From: Roseibacillus sp.
GTDB lineage: Bacteria > Verrucomicrobiota > Verrucomicrobiia > Verrucomicrobiales > Akkermansiaceae
Direction of reading: 5' to 3'
DNA length: 21,456 nucleotides
NCBI GenBank assembly: GCA_002729275.1
Contig: PBTP01000086.1
Span: 14,425-35,880, forward strand
The translations under genes were made by a program, and so were the position numbers. Shown here in pieces: positions 14,860 through 21,456 of the stretch. Under the pieces are notes generated by a model that was not told the origin of the DNA, ran no database searches, and worked only from the letters and a program-made list of their open reading frames with translations. Position 1 is the first letter of the stretch. Every line of letters starts with the position of its first letter.

Positions 14860-15646
14860 CTTTCATACCATCCAAGCCAGTATACCCCGCTTTGAACGAG
14901 ATGGTCTCAGATATGTGACCGTGAAGAGCGAAGCGCTGGGGCACCGGGCTGACCTTTCAATTTTTCTCCCGGAGGCAGAGGAGCGCAACCTGCCACTTGT
15001 GATTCTGTTGCATGGCATTTATAGTTCCCACTGGGGATGGTCCTACTGTGCAGGTGCTCATCGCACTGCCGCGCGGCTGATCGCGGAAGAGGTAATTCCG
15101 CCTCTGGTGCTTGCCATGCCAAGCGATGGCTTATGGGGAGATGGCTCTGGTTATTTTGCACACCATGGAAGGGACTTCGATCGCTGGATAGTCGACGAAG
15201 TTCCTGTTGCAACCCGGGAGGCTGGTGCGCCTGTTTCTGACAGGTCACCGTGCTTTATCGCGGGGTTGAGCATGGGTGGATTTGGTGCCTTGAGTCTCGG
15301 AGCAAGGTTTGGAGAAAAGTTCGGGGCAATCTCCGCTCATTCTTCGGTGACTGACCTTCGTGAGTTGGACAAGGTTGTAGAAGAATCTTTGCTTTCTGGT
15401 CCCCGTCCCGAGGGGGATTTCGAGGTCCTGCAGACCCTGATTACAAATCGGGAAAAATTGCCCCCAACCCGCTTTGATTGCGGTCTTGATGATCCCCTCC
15501 TGAGCGCTAACCGAGAGTTGCATCGTTCCCTGGAGAAGAGCGGAATAGAGCACGTTTACGAGGAGTTTTCGGGTGGGCACGAATGGTCTTACTGGGAGCG
15601 ACACCTGGTGGATACTCTGTGTTTCTTTGCAGAGCATCTTCGGTAG
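14852..15646 (+). CDS. Esterase of the alpha/beta-hydrolase (esterase D-like) family
   Basis: A 264-residue serine hydrolase related to putative esterases (PF00756: S-formylglutathione hydrolase, antigen 85, feruloyl esterases). The nucleophile is Ser140 in AGLSMGGFGALSLG. The acid is probably in the CGLDD stretch (D213 or D214) and the base is H243 in FSGGHEWSYW, the usual order. LPLVILLHGIYSSHWGW near the N-terminus gives the oxyanion-hole region. There is no signal peptide, so it is predicted cytoplasmic. Substrate is unknown. I chose GTG 14852, which overlaps the upstream stop; a TTG at 14831 would add seven residues but has no ribosome-binding site. Confidence 0.88.
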   Translation: MSNFHTIQASIPRFERDGLRYVTVKSEALGHRADLSIFLPEAEERNLPLVILLHGIYSSHWGWSYCAGAHRTAARLIAEEVIPPLVLAMPSDGLWGDGSGYFAHHGRDFDRWIVDEVPVATREAGAPVSDRSPCFIAGLSMGGFGALSLGARFGEKFGAISAHSSVTDLRELDKVVEESLLSGPRPEGDFEVLQTLITNREKLPPTRFDCGLDDPLLSANRELHRSLEKSGIEHVYEEFSGGHEWSYWERHLVDTLCFFAEHLR

Positions 15647-15655
15647 TCTGGTGCC

Positions 15656-15717
15656 CCGGGCTTGCATGGGAAGCTGTTTCGGAGGCCTGGCCGAGCAGCT
15701 ACGGCTTGCCATGCCGG
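15656..15717. repeat. Imperfect dyad upstream of the Lrp-family gene
   Basis: GCATGGGAAGCTG (15664-15676) is partly complementary to CAGCT (15696-15700) plus CTTGCCATGC (15705-15714), and CCGG flanks both sides (15656-15659 and 15714-15717). It could form a stem of about 10 bp with a mismatch and a bulge. It lies 27-88 bases ahead of the regulator start. It might be an autoregulatory operator or a weak terminator for the esterase gene; no T run follows it. Confidence 0.35.
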
Positions 15718-15743
15718 TTAGATCTCCCTAGAAGCCCCTCCCC

Positions 15744-16229
15744 ATGACTAACGATTCATTGCTCAAAATTCTTCGGCGCAATGGCCGTTCTTCCAGCGCA
15801 GATCTCGCCGAGCGTACTTCACTATCTGAAGAGGCGGTAGATGAGCAGATCTCCGCCTGGGAGGCGGATGGAACTGTGCTCGGCTATCAGGCCGTGGTTG
15901 ATCAGGCCAGGGCGGGGCACGCCTCGGTTGTTGGGATTATCGAGGTAAAGCTTACCCCTGAGAGGGAGGGCGGATTCGACAGGCTTGCCAGTCGTATCGC
16001 CAAGTTCGAGCAGGTCCTGAGCTGCTACCTGATGAGTGGAGCCTATGATCTGCTGCTGGTGGTGGAGGGTGAGGATCTCATGGAGGTTGCGAGATTTGTA
16101 TCAGAGAAGCTCAGCACGATGGAGGGAGTGCTCTCAACGGCTACCCACTTCCGGTTGAAAACCTATAAGGAGAATGGTTTCGCCTTTGGGGGTGATGAAG
16201 ATCCAGAGCGGTTGCCTGTGGCGCCCTAG
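15744..16229 (+). CDS. Lrp/AsnC-family transcriptional regulator
   Basis: A 161-residue DNA-binding regulator. Residues about 3-45 form the helix-turn-helix (LLKILRRNGRSSSADLAERTSLSEEAVDEQI), followed by GTVLGYQAVVD, the usual linker. About 60-140 is the RAM ligand-binding domain (VVGIIEVKLTPE ... VLSCYLMSGAYDLLLVVEGEDL). Such proteins form octamers and respond to amino acids. It is directly upstream of an aminotransferase gene, with the stop and the next ribosome-binding site overlapping. This is the arrangement of Bacillus alaR-alaT, so it probably controls its own operon, perhaps in response to alanine. Confidence 0.94.
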   Translation: MTNDSLLKILRRNGRSSSADLAERTSLSEEAVDEQISAWEADGTVLGYQAVVDQARAGHASVVGIIEVKLTPEREGGFDRLASRIAKFEQVLSCYLMSGAYDLLLVVEGEDLMEVARFVSEKLSTMEGVLSTATHFRLKTYKENGFAFGGDEDPERLPVAP

Positions 16230-16233
16230 GAGG
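16228..16233 (+). promoter_or_regulatory. AGGAGG ribosome-binding site with very short spacing
   Basis: A perfect AGGAGG overlaps the TAG stop of the regulator gene and leaves only one base before the ATG at 16235. Typical spacing is five to nine bases, so either initiation there is limited or depends on coupling to the upstream gene, or a downstream non-standard start is used. The N-terminus from ATG 16235 fits the family, which supports the annotated start. Confidence 0.6.
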
Positions 16234-16234
16234 A

Positions 16235-17410
16235 ATGGACTACCTCTCGAAAATATCGCGGCAGGTAGCCGCCGTGCCGCGGTCTGGGATCCGCGATTTC
16301 TTCGAGCTCGTACAGGGGCGGGACGAGGTGATTTCTCTTGGGGTCGGGGAGCCGGATTACGCGGCGCCCTGGCATATACGGGAAGCTGCAATTTACTCGT
16401 TGGAGCGGGGTAATACCTCCTACACTTCTAACCTCGGGCTGATGTCCCTGAGACGAAAGATCGCAAGCTACGTCGAAGGGCTTTTCGATGTGAGCTACGA
16501 CCCCTCCTCGGAGATACTCGTGACGGTAGGGGTCTCTGAAGCCCTCGACCTCGCCCTGAGAGCTCTTCTCAACCCCGGTGATGAGGTGATCTATCACGAG
16601 CCCTGTTACGTGAGTTACATGCCTGGCGTCTTGTTGGCTCACGGTGTGCCGGTAGCGGTCCCGACGAGCAGGAAGGACGACTTCGCGTTGAAGCCAGAGG
16701 CCCTCGCAGCAGCTCTGACGCCAAACTCGCGCGTTCTCATGCTGAATTTCCCCACAAATCCTACCGGAGGAGTAGTGAGCTCGGAAGACCTCGAGGGAAT
16801 CGCAAGGCTTTGCGTTGAACGGGATTTGATTGTCATTAGTGACGAGATCTACAGCGAGCTACGCTATGACGACAGTCGGCACCAATCGATTGCGGCTCTG
16901 CCTGGAATGCGTGAGCGGACGATCCTCCTGCATGGGTTCTCCAAGGCTTTCGCGATGACAGGTTTTCGGCTTGGCTATGCCTGTGCTCCAGAGCCGCTAA
17001 CGGAGGCAATGATGAAAATTCATCAATATTCGATGTTGTGTGCGCCGATCACAAGCCAGGCGGCAGCTCTTGAGGCGTTGGAGAATGGAGCTTCCTCAGT
17101 TGAGAGGATGCGGGCCAGTTATCACGAGCGGCGGGATTTCATCGTGAGGCGGTTGAATGAAATTGGGCTGGAGTGCCACTCCCCGGGGGGAGCGTTCTAT
17201 GTATTCCCTGATATTCGTGGATTAGGGTTGAGTAGTCGGGATTTCGCCATGGGTCTGCTCGAAGCAGAGAACGTAGCGGCTGTCCCCGGCGACGCATTTG
17301 GTCCCAGCGGTGAAGGGTTCCTCCGGTGCTGTTATGCCACTGCCTTTGATCAGCTCAGGGAAGCGCTGGATCGGATGGAACGTTTTGTCGCCACCCTTGC
17401 TCATCCATGA
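16235..17410 (+). CDS. PLP-dependent class I aminotransferase, AlaT-like
   Basis: A 391-residue fold-type I aminotransferase. The PLP-binding lysine is K237 in HGFSKAFAMTGFRLGY. Other signatures: ISLGVGEPDYAAP, NTSYTSNLGLMSLR, NFPTNPTGGVVSSED, SDEIYSELRYD, and the substrate carboxylate-binding arginine near FLRCCYA. It transfers amino groups between amino and keto acids; the Lrp-type gene upstream and the N-terminal pattern (SGIRDFFELVQGRDEVISLGV) suggest an alanine/aspartate-type enzyme such as AlaT, but specificity cannot be proven here. The gene starts five bases after the regulator stop and overlaps the next gene as ATGA (17407-17410), so the three form one operon. Confidence 0.94.
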   Translation: MDYLSKISRQVAAVPRSGIRDFFELVQGRDEVISLGVGEPDYAAPWHIREAAIYSLERGNTSYTSNLGLMSLRRKIASYVEGLFDVSYDPSSEILVTVGVSEALDLALRALLNPGDEVIYHEPCYVSYMPGVLLAHGVPVAVPTSRKDDFALKPEALAAALTPNSRVLMLNFPTNPTGGVVSSEDLEGIARLCVERDLIVISDEIYSELRYDDSRHQSIAALPGMRERTILLHGFSKAFAMTGFRLGYACAPEPLTEAMMKIHQYSMLCAPITSQAAALEALENGASSVERMRASYHERRDFIVRRLNEIGLECHSPGGAFYVFPDIRGLGLSSRDFAMGLLEAENVAAVPGDAFGPSGEGFLRCCYATAFDQLREALDRMERFVATLAHP

Positions 17411-18177
17411 GCCTCGCAAGGTTTAGACGAGATCGTACGCTGGCTCATGTTGTGCCTCTGGTGGTTTTCATGCTGGCAGGTGGGCTCCTGACTATTGTGA
17501 CAGGTTCGCTGGATGGCCTGTTTCGTGATCACATTTACCTGTCATGGTGGCGGCGCTACCCTGAGCATTGGATTTATCCGATCCAGACGCTGATCGCGGG
17601 AGGGCTTCTTGTCCTATGGTGGCGGCACTATGAATTGCGCTGGGAGCCTCGCAAATTCCTGTTCGGTGCCCTGCTCGGTGTGGTTGGGATCGGGATCTGG
17701 ATTTTACCTACCCAGCTTTATGATTGGTGGGGGCTGAAAGAGGCGGAACCTGGCGGATGGAAGCAGGCGCTGGGTATTCTCCCACGCCGGGAAGGGTTTG
17801 ATCCCGACATATTTGAAAGCTCGGCAGCATGGTGGACAGCGACAATTTTTCGGATGTTGCGGGCCGTGGTTGTCGTCTCCTTGGTGGAGGAATTGCTCTG
17901 GAGGGGATTCCTGATGCGTTTTCTGCTCAATCCTGATGGCGATTACTGGTCGAAGCCCTTCGGAGAGCCTTCATGGAAAAGCTACTTCATCGTAACTGCT
18001 CTGGTCGTCTTTATTCATGGCCCCGCTGACTGGGCGGCGGCTTTTGTCTGGGGCACCTTGATGTATGGGTGCGCAGTGTGGACAAGAAGCCTTGGAGCAT
18101 GTGTGGTGATGCATGCGGTAGCAAATTTTCTGATGGGATGGTATGCTCTTTCGTTTGGTAAGTATGGGCTCTGGTAA
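17407..18177 (+). CDS. CPBP-family (CAAX protease-like) membrane protein, exosortase-associated type
   Basis: A 256-residue polytopic membrane protein with about seven or eight hydrophobic segments. It carries the CPBP glutamic-type intramembrane protease motifs: E161-E162 with R166 in EELLWRGF, H204 in FIHGPADW, and H236/N240 in MHAVANF. The N-terminal half (EHWIYPIQTLIAGGLLVLWWRHYEL) resembles the subgroup named as a CAAX prenyl protease-related protein and associated with PEP-CTERM/exosortase systems; that assignment is from memory. Its target is unknown. The ATG overlaps the aminotransferase stop (ATGA), so it is translationally coupled to a metabolic gene. nadE starts 113 bases downstream. 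Confidence 0.85.
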   Translation: MSLARFRRDRTLAHVVPLVVFMLAGGLLTIVTGSLDGLFRDHIYLSWWRRYPEHWIYPIQTLIAGGLLVLWWRHYELRWEPRKFLFGALLGVVGIGIWILPTQLYDWWGLKEAEPGGWKQALGILPRREGFDPDIFESSAAWWTATIFRMLRAVVVVSLVEELLWRGFLMRFLLNPDGDYWSKPFGEPSWKSYFIVTALVVFIHGPADWAAAFVWGTLMYGCAVWTRSLGACVVMHAVANFLMGWYALSFGKYGLW

Positions 18178-18290
18178 GGCCGGTTTCTCCAGACGGGTTG
18201 ACCGCAGGATCAAATCGCGGTTTCCAAGTCCGCTTAGGAGTGCCATATTGGTGCATCCGTCGTCGGATCAATAAAGGGGCGGCAATACAG

Positions 18291-19946
18291 ATGAAGGTCG
18301 GACTGGCGCAGATCAATAGTACGGTGGGCGATTTCCCGGCGAATGCAAAACGCATTATCGCCGCCTACCGGGAGGCCCTTGACGAGGGTGCAGAGCTTGT
18401 CCTCGTGCCAGAGATGGCTCTGGTGGGTTATCCGCCAAGGGATTTGGTCTTTAAATCAGGGTTTGTGGATAAATGTCTGCAGGCGCTGGATTATCTGAAG
18501 GGAGAGATAGGAGATGTCCCGCTGGTGGTTGGCTACGTTGATCACAATGGGAACAATGGTCCGGGAAAACCATTCAGGAATGCAGCGGCCTTCCTGGTAG
18601 GAGGGGAGATCAAGTCCAAGGTCTTTAAGACCCTTCTGCCGACCTATGATATTTTTGACGAGCGGCGCTATTTCGAGCCATCTGACCAGTGCCAGCCGGT
18701 GGAATGGGGTGGATACCGAATTGGAATTACGATCTGTGAGGATATCTGGACCGAGGACTTTCTCCACCGTCCGCTCTACAAGCGGGATCCGATCAATGAG
18801 CTAAAGGAGAAGGGTGCGGACCTTATTCTGAATCTGAGTGCATCTCCCTACCATGTGGGCAAAGGTGGAGTACGGCGGGAGCTTCTTGGAGAATTGGCCA
18901 AAAAGACGGAGTTGCCACTCGTGTATTGCAACTCCGTTGGTGCAAACGATCAGCTGATATTCGATGGAGGCTCGCTCGTAATGAGCTCCGACGGATTGCC
19001 CTGTGAGGAGATGGCCTCCTTCGCTGAGCAGATTAAAGTTGTTGAGATCTTGCCGGAGTCAGCCTCCCGTTCTGCAGTGCGGTCGGAAGGAAAGAGTCTT
19101 CACCCAGACGAGGAGGTGTTTCGGGCGCTCGTGCTAGGGGTGCGCGATTACATCCACAAATGTGGCTTCGAGACAGCCTGCATCGGATTGAGTGGGGGGA
19201 TTGACTCTGCCCTAACCGCAGCCGTAGCAGTTGAGGCAATTGGAGCAGAGAATGTGATGGGGATCACGATGCCGAGTCCTTATTCTTCTGGTGGGAGTGT
19301 CGATGACTCACTGTCTCTTGCTACGAACCTGGGTATTCGTTGTGAGACGGTGCCTATTGCAGAGTCCTTCGAGGCGGTCAGGGGAGCGCTGGCACCCTTA
19401 TTCGGAGATCTTCCAGAGGATGTGACTGAAGAAAACATGCAGGCCAGAATTCGAGGGCTCTACCTGATGTCGCTCTCGAACAAGTTCAATCATCTTCTCC
19501 TTACCACGGGGAATAAAAGTGAGCTCGCAGTTGGCTACTGCACCATCTACGGAGACATGTGTGGTGGTCTTGCGGTAATTAGTGATCTCCCGAAGACGCG
19601 GGTGTTTAGTGTTGCTCGCTGGTTGAATAGAGATCGAGAGATTATCCCATGGAATACGATCCAAAAGCCTCCCAGTGCCGAACTTCGCCCGGACCAGAAA
19701 GATGAAGATACTCTCCCGGCCTACGAGATTCTCGATGAGATTCTCGAATTATACGTCGAAAAGCAGCTTTCGTCGGAGGAGATCATTGAGATTCATGGGT
19801 TTGAGGAGAAAACCGTGCTGTGGGTTCAACGTCAGGTGGACCTCAATGAGTGGAAAAGACACCAGGCTGCTCCGGGGCTGAGGGTAACTTCGAAGGCTTT
19901 TGGGATTGGAAGGAGGATCCCTATCGTCCAAAAATTCGGAAGGTGA
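18291..19946 (+). CDS. nadE: Glutamine-dependent NAD+ synthetase
   Basis: NadE makes NAD+ from deamido-NAD+, ATP and glutamine, the last step of NAD synthesis. This 551-residue form is the two-domain type. The N-terminal nitrilase-like glutaminase domain has the E41/K113/C149 triad (VPEMALVGYPPRD, KTLLPTYDIFDERRY, ITICEDIW). The synthetase domain has the P-loop SGGIDS at 301-306, then TTGNKSELAVGYCTIYGD, KPPSAELRPDQKDEDTLP, and KAFGIGRRIPI at the end. I chose the ATG at 18291, with AAGGGG upstream and a standard MKVGLAQINSTVGDF start; the frame is open further upstream, but that part does not look like the family. The following gene begins across or just after its stop. Confidence 0.97.
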   Translation: MKVGLAQINSTVGDFPANAKRIIAAYREALDEGAELVLVPEMALVGYPPRDLVFKSGFVDKCLQALDYLKGEIGDVPLVVGYVDHNGNNGPGKPFRNAAAFLVGGEIKSKVFKTLLPTYDIFDERRYFEPSDQCQPVEWGGYRIGITICEDIWTEDFLHRPLYKRDPINELKEKGADLILNLSASPYHVGKGGVRRELLGELAKKTELPLVYCNSVGANDQLIFDGGSLVMSSDGLPCEEMASFAEQIKVVEILPESASRSAVRSEGKSLHPDEEVFRALVLGVRDYIHKCGFETACIGLSGGIDSALTAAVAVEAIGAENVMGITMPSPYSSGGSVDDSLSLATNLGIRCETVPIAESFEAVRGALAPLFGDLPEDVTEENMQARIRGLYLMSLSNKFNHLLLTTGNKSELAVGYCTIYGDMCGGLAVISDLPKTRVFSVARWLNRDREIIPWNTIQKPPSAELRPDQKDEDTLPAYEILDEILELYVEKQLSSEEIIEIHGFEEKTVLWVQRQVDLNEWKRHQAAPGLRVTSKAFGIGRRIPIVQKFGR

Positions 19947-19951
19947 GCAGC

Positions 19952-21456
19952 GTGTCAGATCAGGACCAGCTAAGTTATGAGGACGCCATGAGGGTTCTCG
20001 GGTACGAGCCGGGTGCAATCGTTTCGCCTCATCTCCCGTTATTTAGAAAGGTTGCCAGTAAGCTGGAGGACCTGGTGAGCACGACCAAAGATGAACATCT
20101 GCGGGAAAATTTTCGCGATGAGTTGAACCGTTTGAACGAGGCTCTTCGTGTGGTCGGAGCGGAGCGTGATCGCGAGCGACCCTTGAGGGGATCGGGGATG
20201 AGGCTCAGGCTTGCACTGGCGCTTCTCGCTGTAGCGGTCCTAGTTTCTGCCGCCTGGTATGGTAACAAGAGGATCGAAGAGGGAGGCTATTTGCGTGACC
20301 GGGAAGGCATCGCAAACCTTGAAGCGATGGCGCGGCTGGCCGAGGAAAGCAGGGACTGGAGTGGTGCGGAGGCAGTATATGCAGAATTGAATGATCTTAT
20401 TCCTGATTCAGAAAAGGTCAGGGCGGGTTTGGCTCGTGTTGCCGATGGCAGAGCAGAAGCTCGTAAACAGAAGCTGGGGTTCCTTGTGGGATCGATCCGT
20501 GCTGCCGTGGAAGGGCGGAGCTGGGAAGAGGCGGAGCAACTACTTGGAGACCTTCGCAAAATGGAGGTTGGTCATCCTGAGATAGGGAGCTTCATCAAGG
20601 TCATTCAGGCTGGGCGGGTGAGTGACCGCATTGCCGGGTTGCTGGAACAGGCGGAAGAGGCTCTCAAGGAAGAGCAGTGGGTAGTTCTGGCAGATCATAC
20701 CGCCAAGCTGGAGACGATTTCTCCTGATCATCAGCATCTGGCTCGTTTCAAGGCTGCTACAGCAGAGGGTATGAGAGTCTTGGAGGAGCGTCGGGTGCGG
20801 GCTCGGGAGTTGTATGATAAGGCCCTCGCCCTAGACGACGGCAAGTTTTCTGAGCCTGCACTCGAGACCTTGCGCGAGGCAATTCGATTGGATAACCGGA
20901 AGGATTACCAGGATCTCTACAATAAGATTTCTGCCTACACGCGGCTTCTGAAGGTGCCAGAAGATTATTCGACTATTACTGAGGCGCTTGCTGCAGCCCG
21001 GTCCAACGATAAGATTCGGCTTGGGGAAGGGGTTTTTACCGAGGCCCTGTCCTTGAATGTGAAGGTGGATATTGAAGGAGCAGGTTCAGGCAAATCGATC
21101 ATTCAGTGTGAGGCTGAGAAAGCCAGTGTTCTGCTTTCTACAAAGGAGGCAGGTGGCAGCAGGGTGGCGGCCTTAACTCTCCGGCAGACCGGAATCTCTC
21201 TTGCGGCAGAGCGCTACCCGGTAGCGCTTGCGGATGGAGCCAAACTTGTGCTGGAAGACTGCTTAATCGAGGGGGGTGCGGGTCATGGAGTTGCCGTTAT
21301 TAATGGAGGATCGGCGAGCCTCCGGGATGTCAGGGTCCTGAAATGTGGATGGGATGGGCTGGCAGTGAATGGAGACGGAAGTGTTGCGGATGCAGTGGAC
21401 TGCCGATTTGATTCAAATTTCCACCATGGGATCGATGCCTGGGGAGGGGGGCGAGT
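19952..21456 (+). CDS. Membrane-anchored protein with helical repeats and a right-handed beta-helix (3' end outside window)
   Basis: An open frame of 501 complete codons running off the window end. I chose GTG 19952, with AAGGTGAG five bases upstream inside the nadE stop; GTG 19943 is the alternative. Residues 1-82 are charged and helical (LSYEDAMRVLGYEPGAIVSP, then coiled segments) and probably cytoplasmic. About 83-105 is one transmembrane segment (MRLRLALALLAVAVLVSAAWY). About 115-330 is a long series of TPR-like helices (WSGAEAVYAELNDLIPDSEKV). From about 335 a pectate-lyase-like beta-helix begins: VPEDYSTITEALAAARSNDKI, GEGVFTEALSL, VDIEGAG, then degenerate strand repeats (LEDCLIEGG, LRDVRVLKCGWDGLAVNG). 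It may bind or cut a polysaccharide, or serve as a scaffold. No catalytic site is identifiable in the visible part. Confidence 0.85.
   Translation, partial: MSDQDQLSYEDAMRVLGYEPGAIVSPHLPLFRKVASKLEDLVSTTKDEHLRENFRDELNRLNEALRVVGAERDRERPLRGSGMRLRLALALLAVAVLVSAAWYGNKRIEEGGYLRDREGIANLEAMARLAEESRDWSGAEAVYAELNDLIPDSEKVRAGLARVADGRAEARKQKLGFLVGSIRAAVEGRSWEEAEQLLGDLRKMEVGHPEIGSFIKVIQAGRVSDRIAGLLEQAEEALKEEQWVVLADHTAKLETISPDHQHLARFKAATAEGMRVLEERRVRARELYDKALALDDGKFSEPALETLREAIRLDNRKDYQDLYNKISAYTRLLKVPEDYSTITEALAAARSNDKIRLGEGVFTEALSLNVKVDIEGAGSGKSIIQCEAEKASVLLSTKEAGGSRVAALTLRQTGISLAAERYPVALADGAKLVLEDCLIEGGAGHGVAVINGGSASLRDVRVLKCGWDGLAVNGDGSVADAVDCRFDSNFHHGIDAWGGGR

Noticed and set aside
18178..18290. Small hairpin (ATCCG/CGGAT with four-base loop) ahead of nadE as a possible riboswitch
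   Set aside because: A single 5-bp stem is far too little for a riboswitch call and no known NAD-related motif is recognisable.
1..21456. tRNA, rRNA, CRISPR arrays, insertion sequences and phage genes
   Set aside because: I looked for tRNA-like cloverleaf ends, regular direct repeats, terminal inverted repeats with transposase genes and phage structural genes, and saw none.

Overview
The window looks like a chromosomal segment from a member of the PVC superphylum, most likely Verrucomicrobiota (an Opitutae-like bacterium). The pointers are a PVC-type beta-propeller dehydrogenase fused to a CxxCH cytochrome domain, a membrane-anchored alpha/alpha-barrel protein of the squalene-cyclase-repeat type, a secreted stand-alone protein resembling the SecDF P1 head, and a CAAX-protease-like protein of the exosortase-associated kind. 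This is inferred from protein families; no rRNA or other phylogenetic marker is present. Genes are packed tightly, and I see no insertion sequence, prophage, CRISPR array, tRNA or rRNA.

Layout. 1-3085 (+): 3' end of an unrecognised gene, acyl carrier protein (acpP) closed by a good intrinsic terminator, a conserved hypothetical protein, a membrane-anchored TPR-like/LysM protein whose C-terminal domain looks like an L,D-transpeptidase without its catalytic residues, and accA. Two genes here supply fatty-acid synthesis. 3124-10590 (-): six genes read the same way, in transcription order an anchored squalene-cyclase-repeat protein, a secreted SecD-P1-head-like protein, an M23 peptidase, tRNA 2-selenouridine synthase (mnmH/selU), a TatD-family hydrolase and the PVC-type dehydrogenase/cytochrome c. 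Several overlap or are separated by fewer than 60 bases. 10698-11615 (+): a Gfo/Idh/MocA oxidoreductase diverging from that run. 11704-13109 (-): two hypothetical proteins, one membrane-anchored. 13393-21456 (+): secreted cyanophycinase-like peptidase, small membrane protein, esterase, Lrp/AsnC regulator, class I aminotransferase, CAAX-protease-like membrane protein, nadE, and the start of a large membrane-anchored beta-helix protein cut by the window edge.

How the genes fit together. Most are housekeeping: lipid precursors, NAD synthesis, tRNA modification and amino-acid transamination under an Lrp-type regulator. Around them sits a set of envelope proteins. The less ordinary features are the degenerate L,D-transpeptidase domain, the isolated SecD-P1-like protein overlapping an M23 peptidase gene, the exported cyanophycinase, a long near-perfect palindrome inside a coding sequence, and the Lrp / aminotransferase / CAAX-protease operon. 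I see no clear defence system or other self-contained new multi-gene machine; the best candidates for new biology are the envelope proteins.
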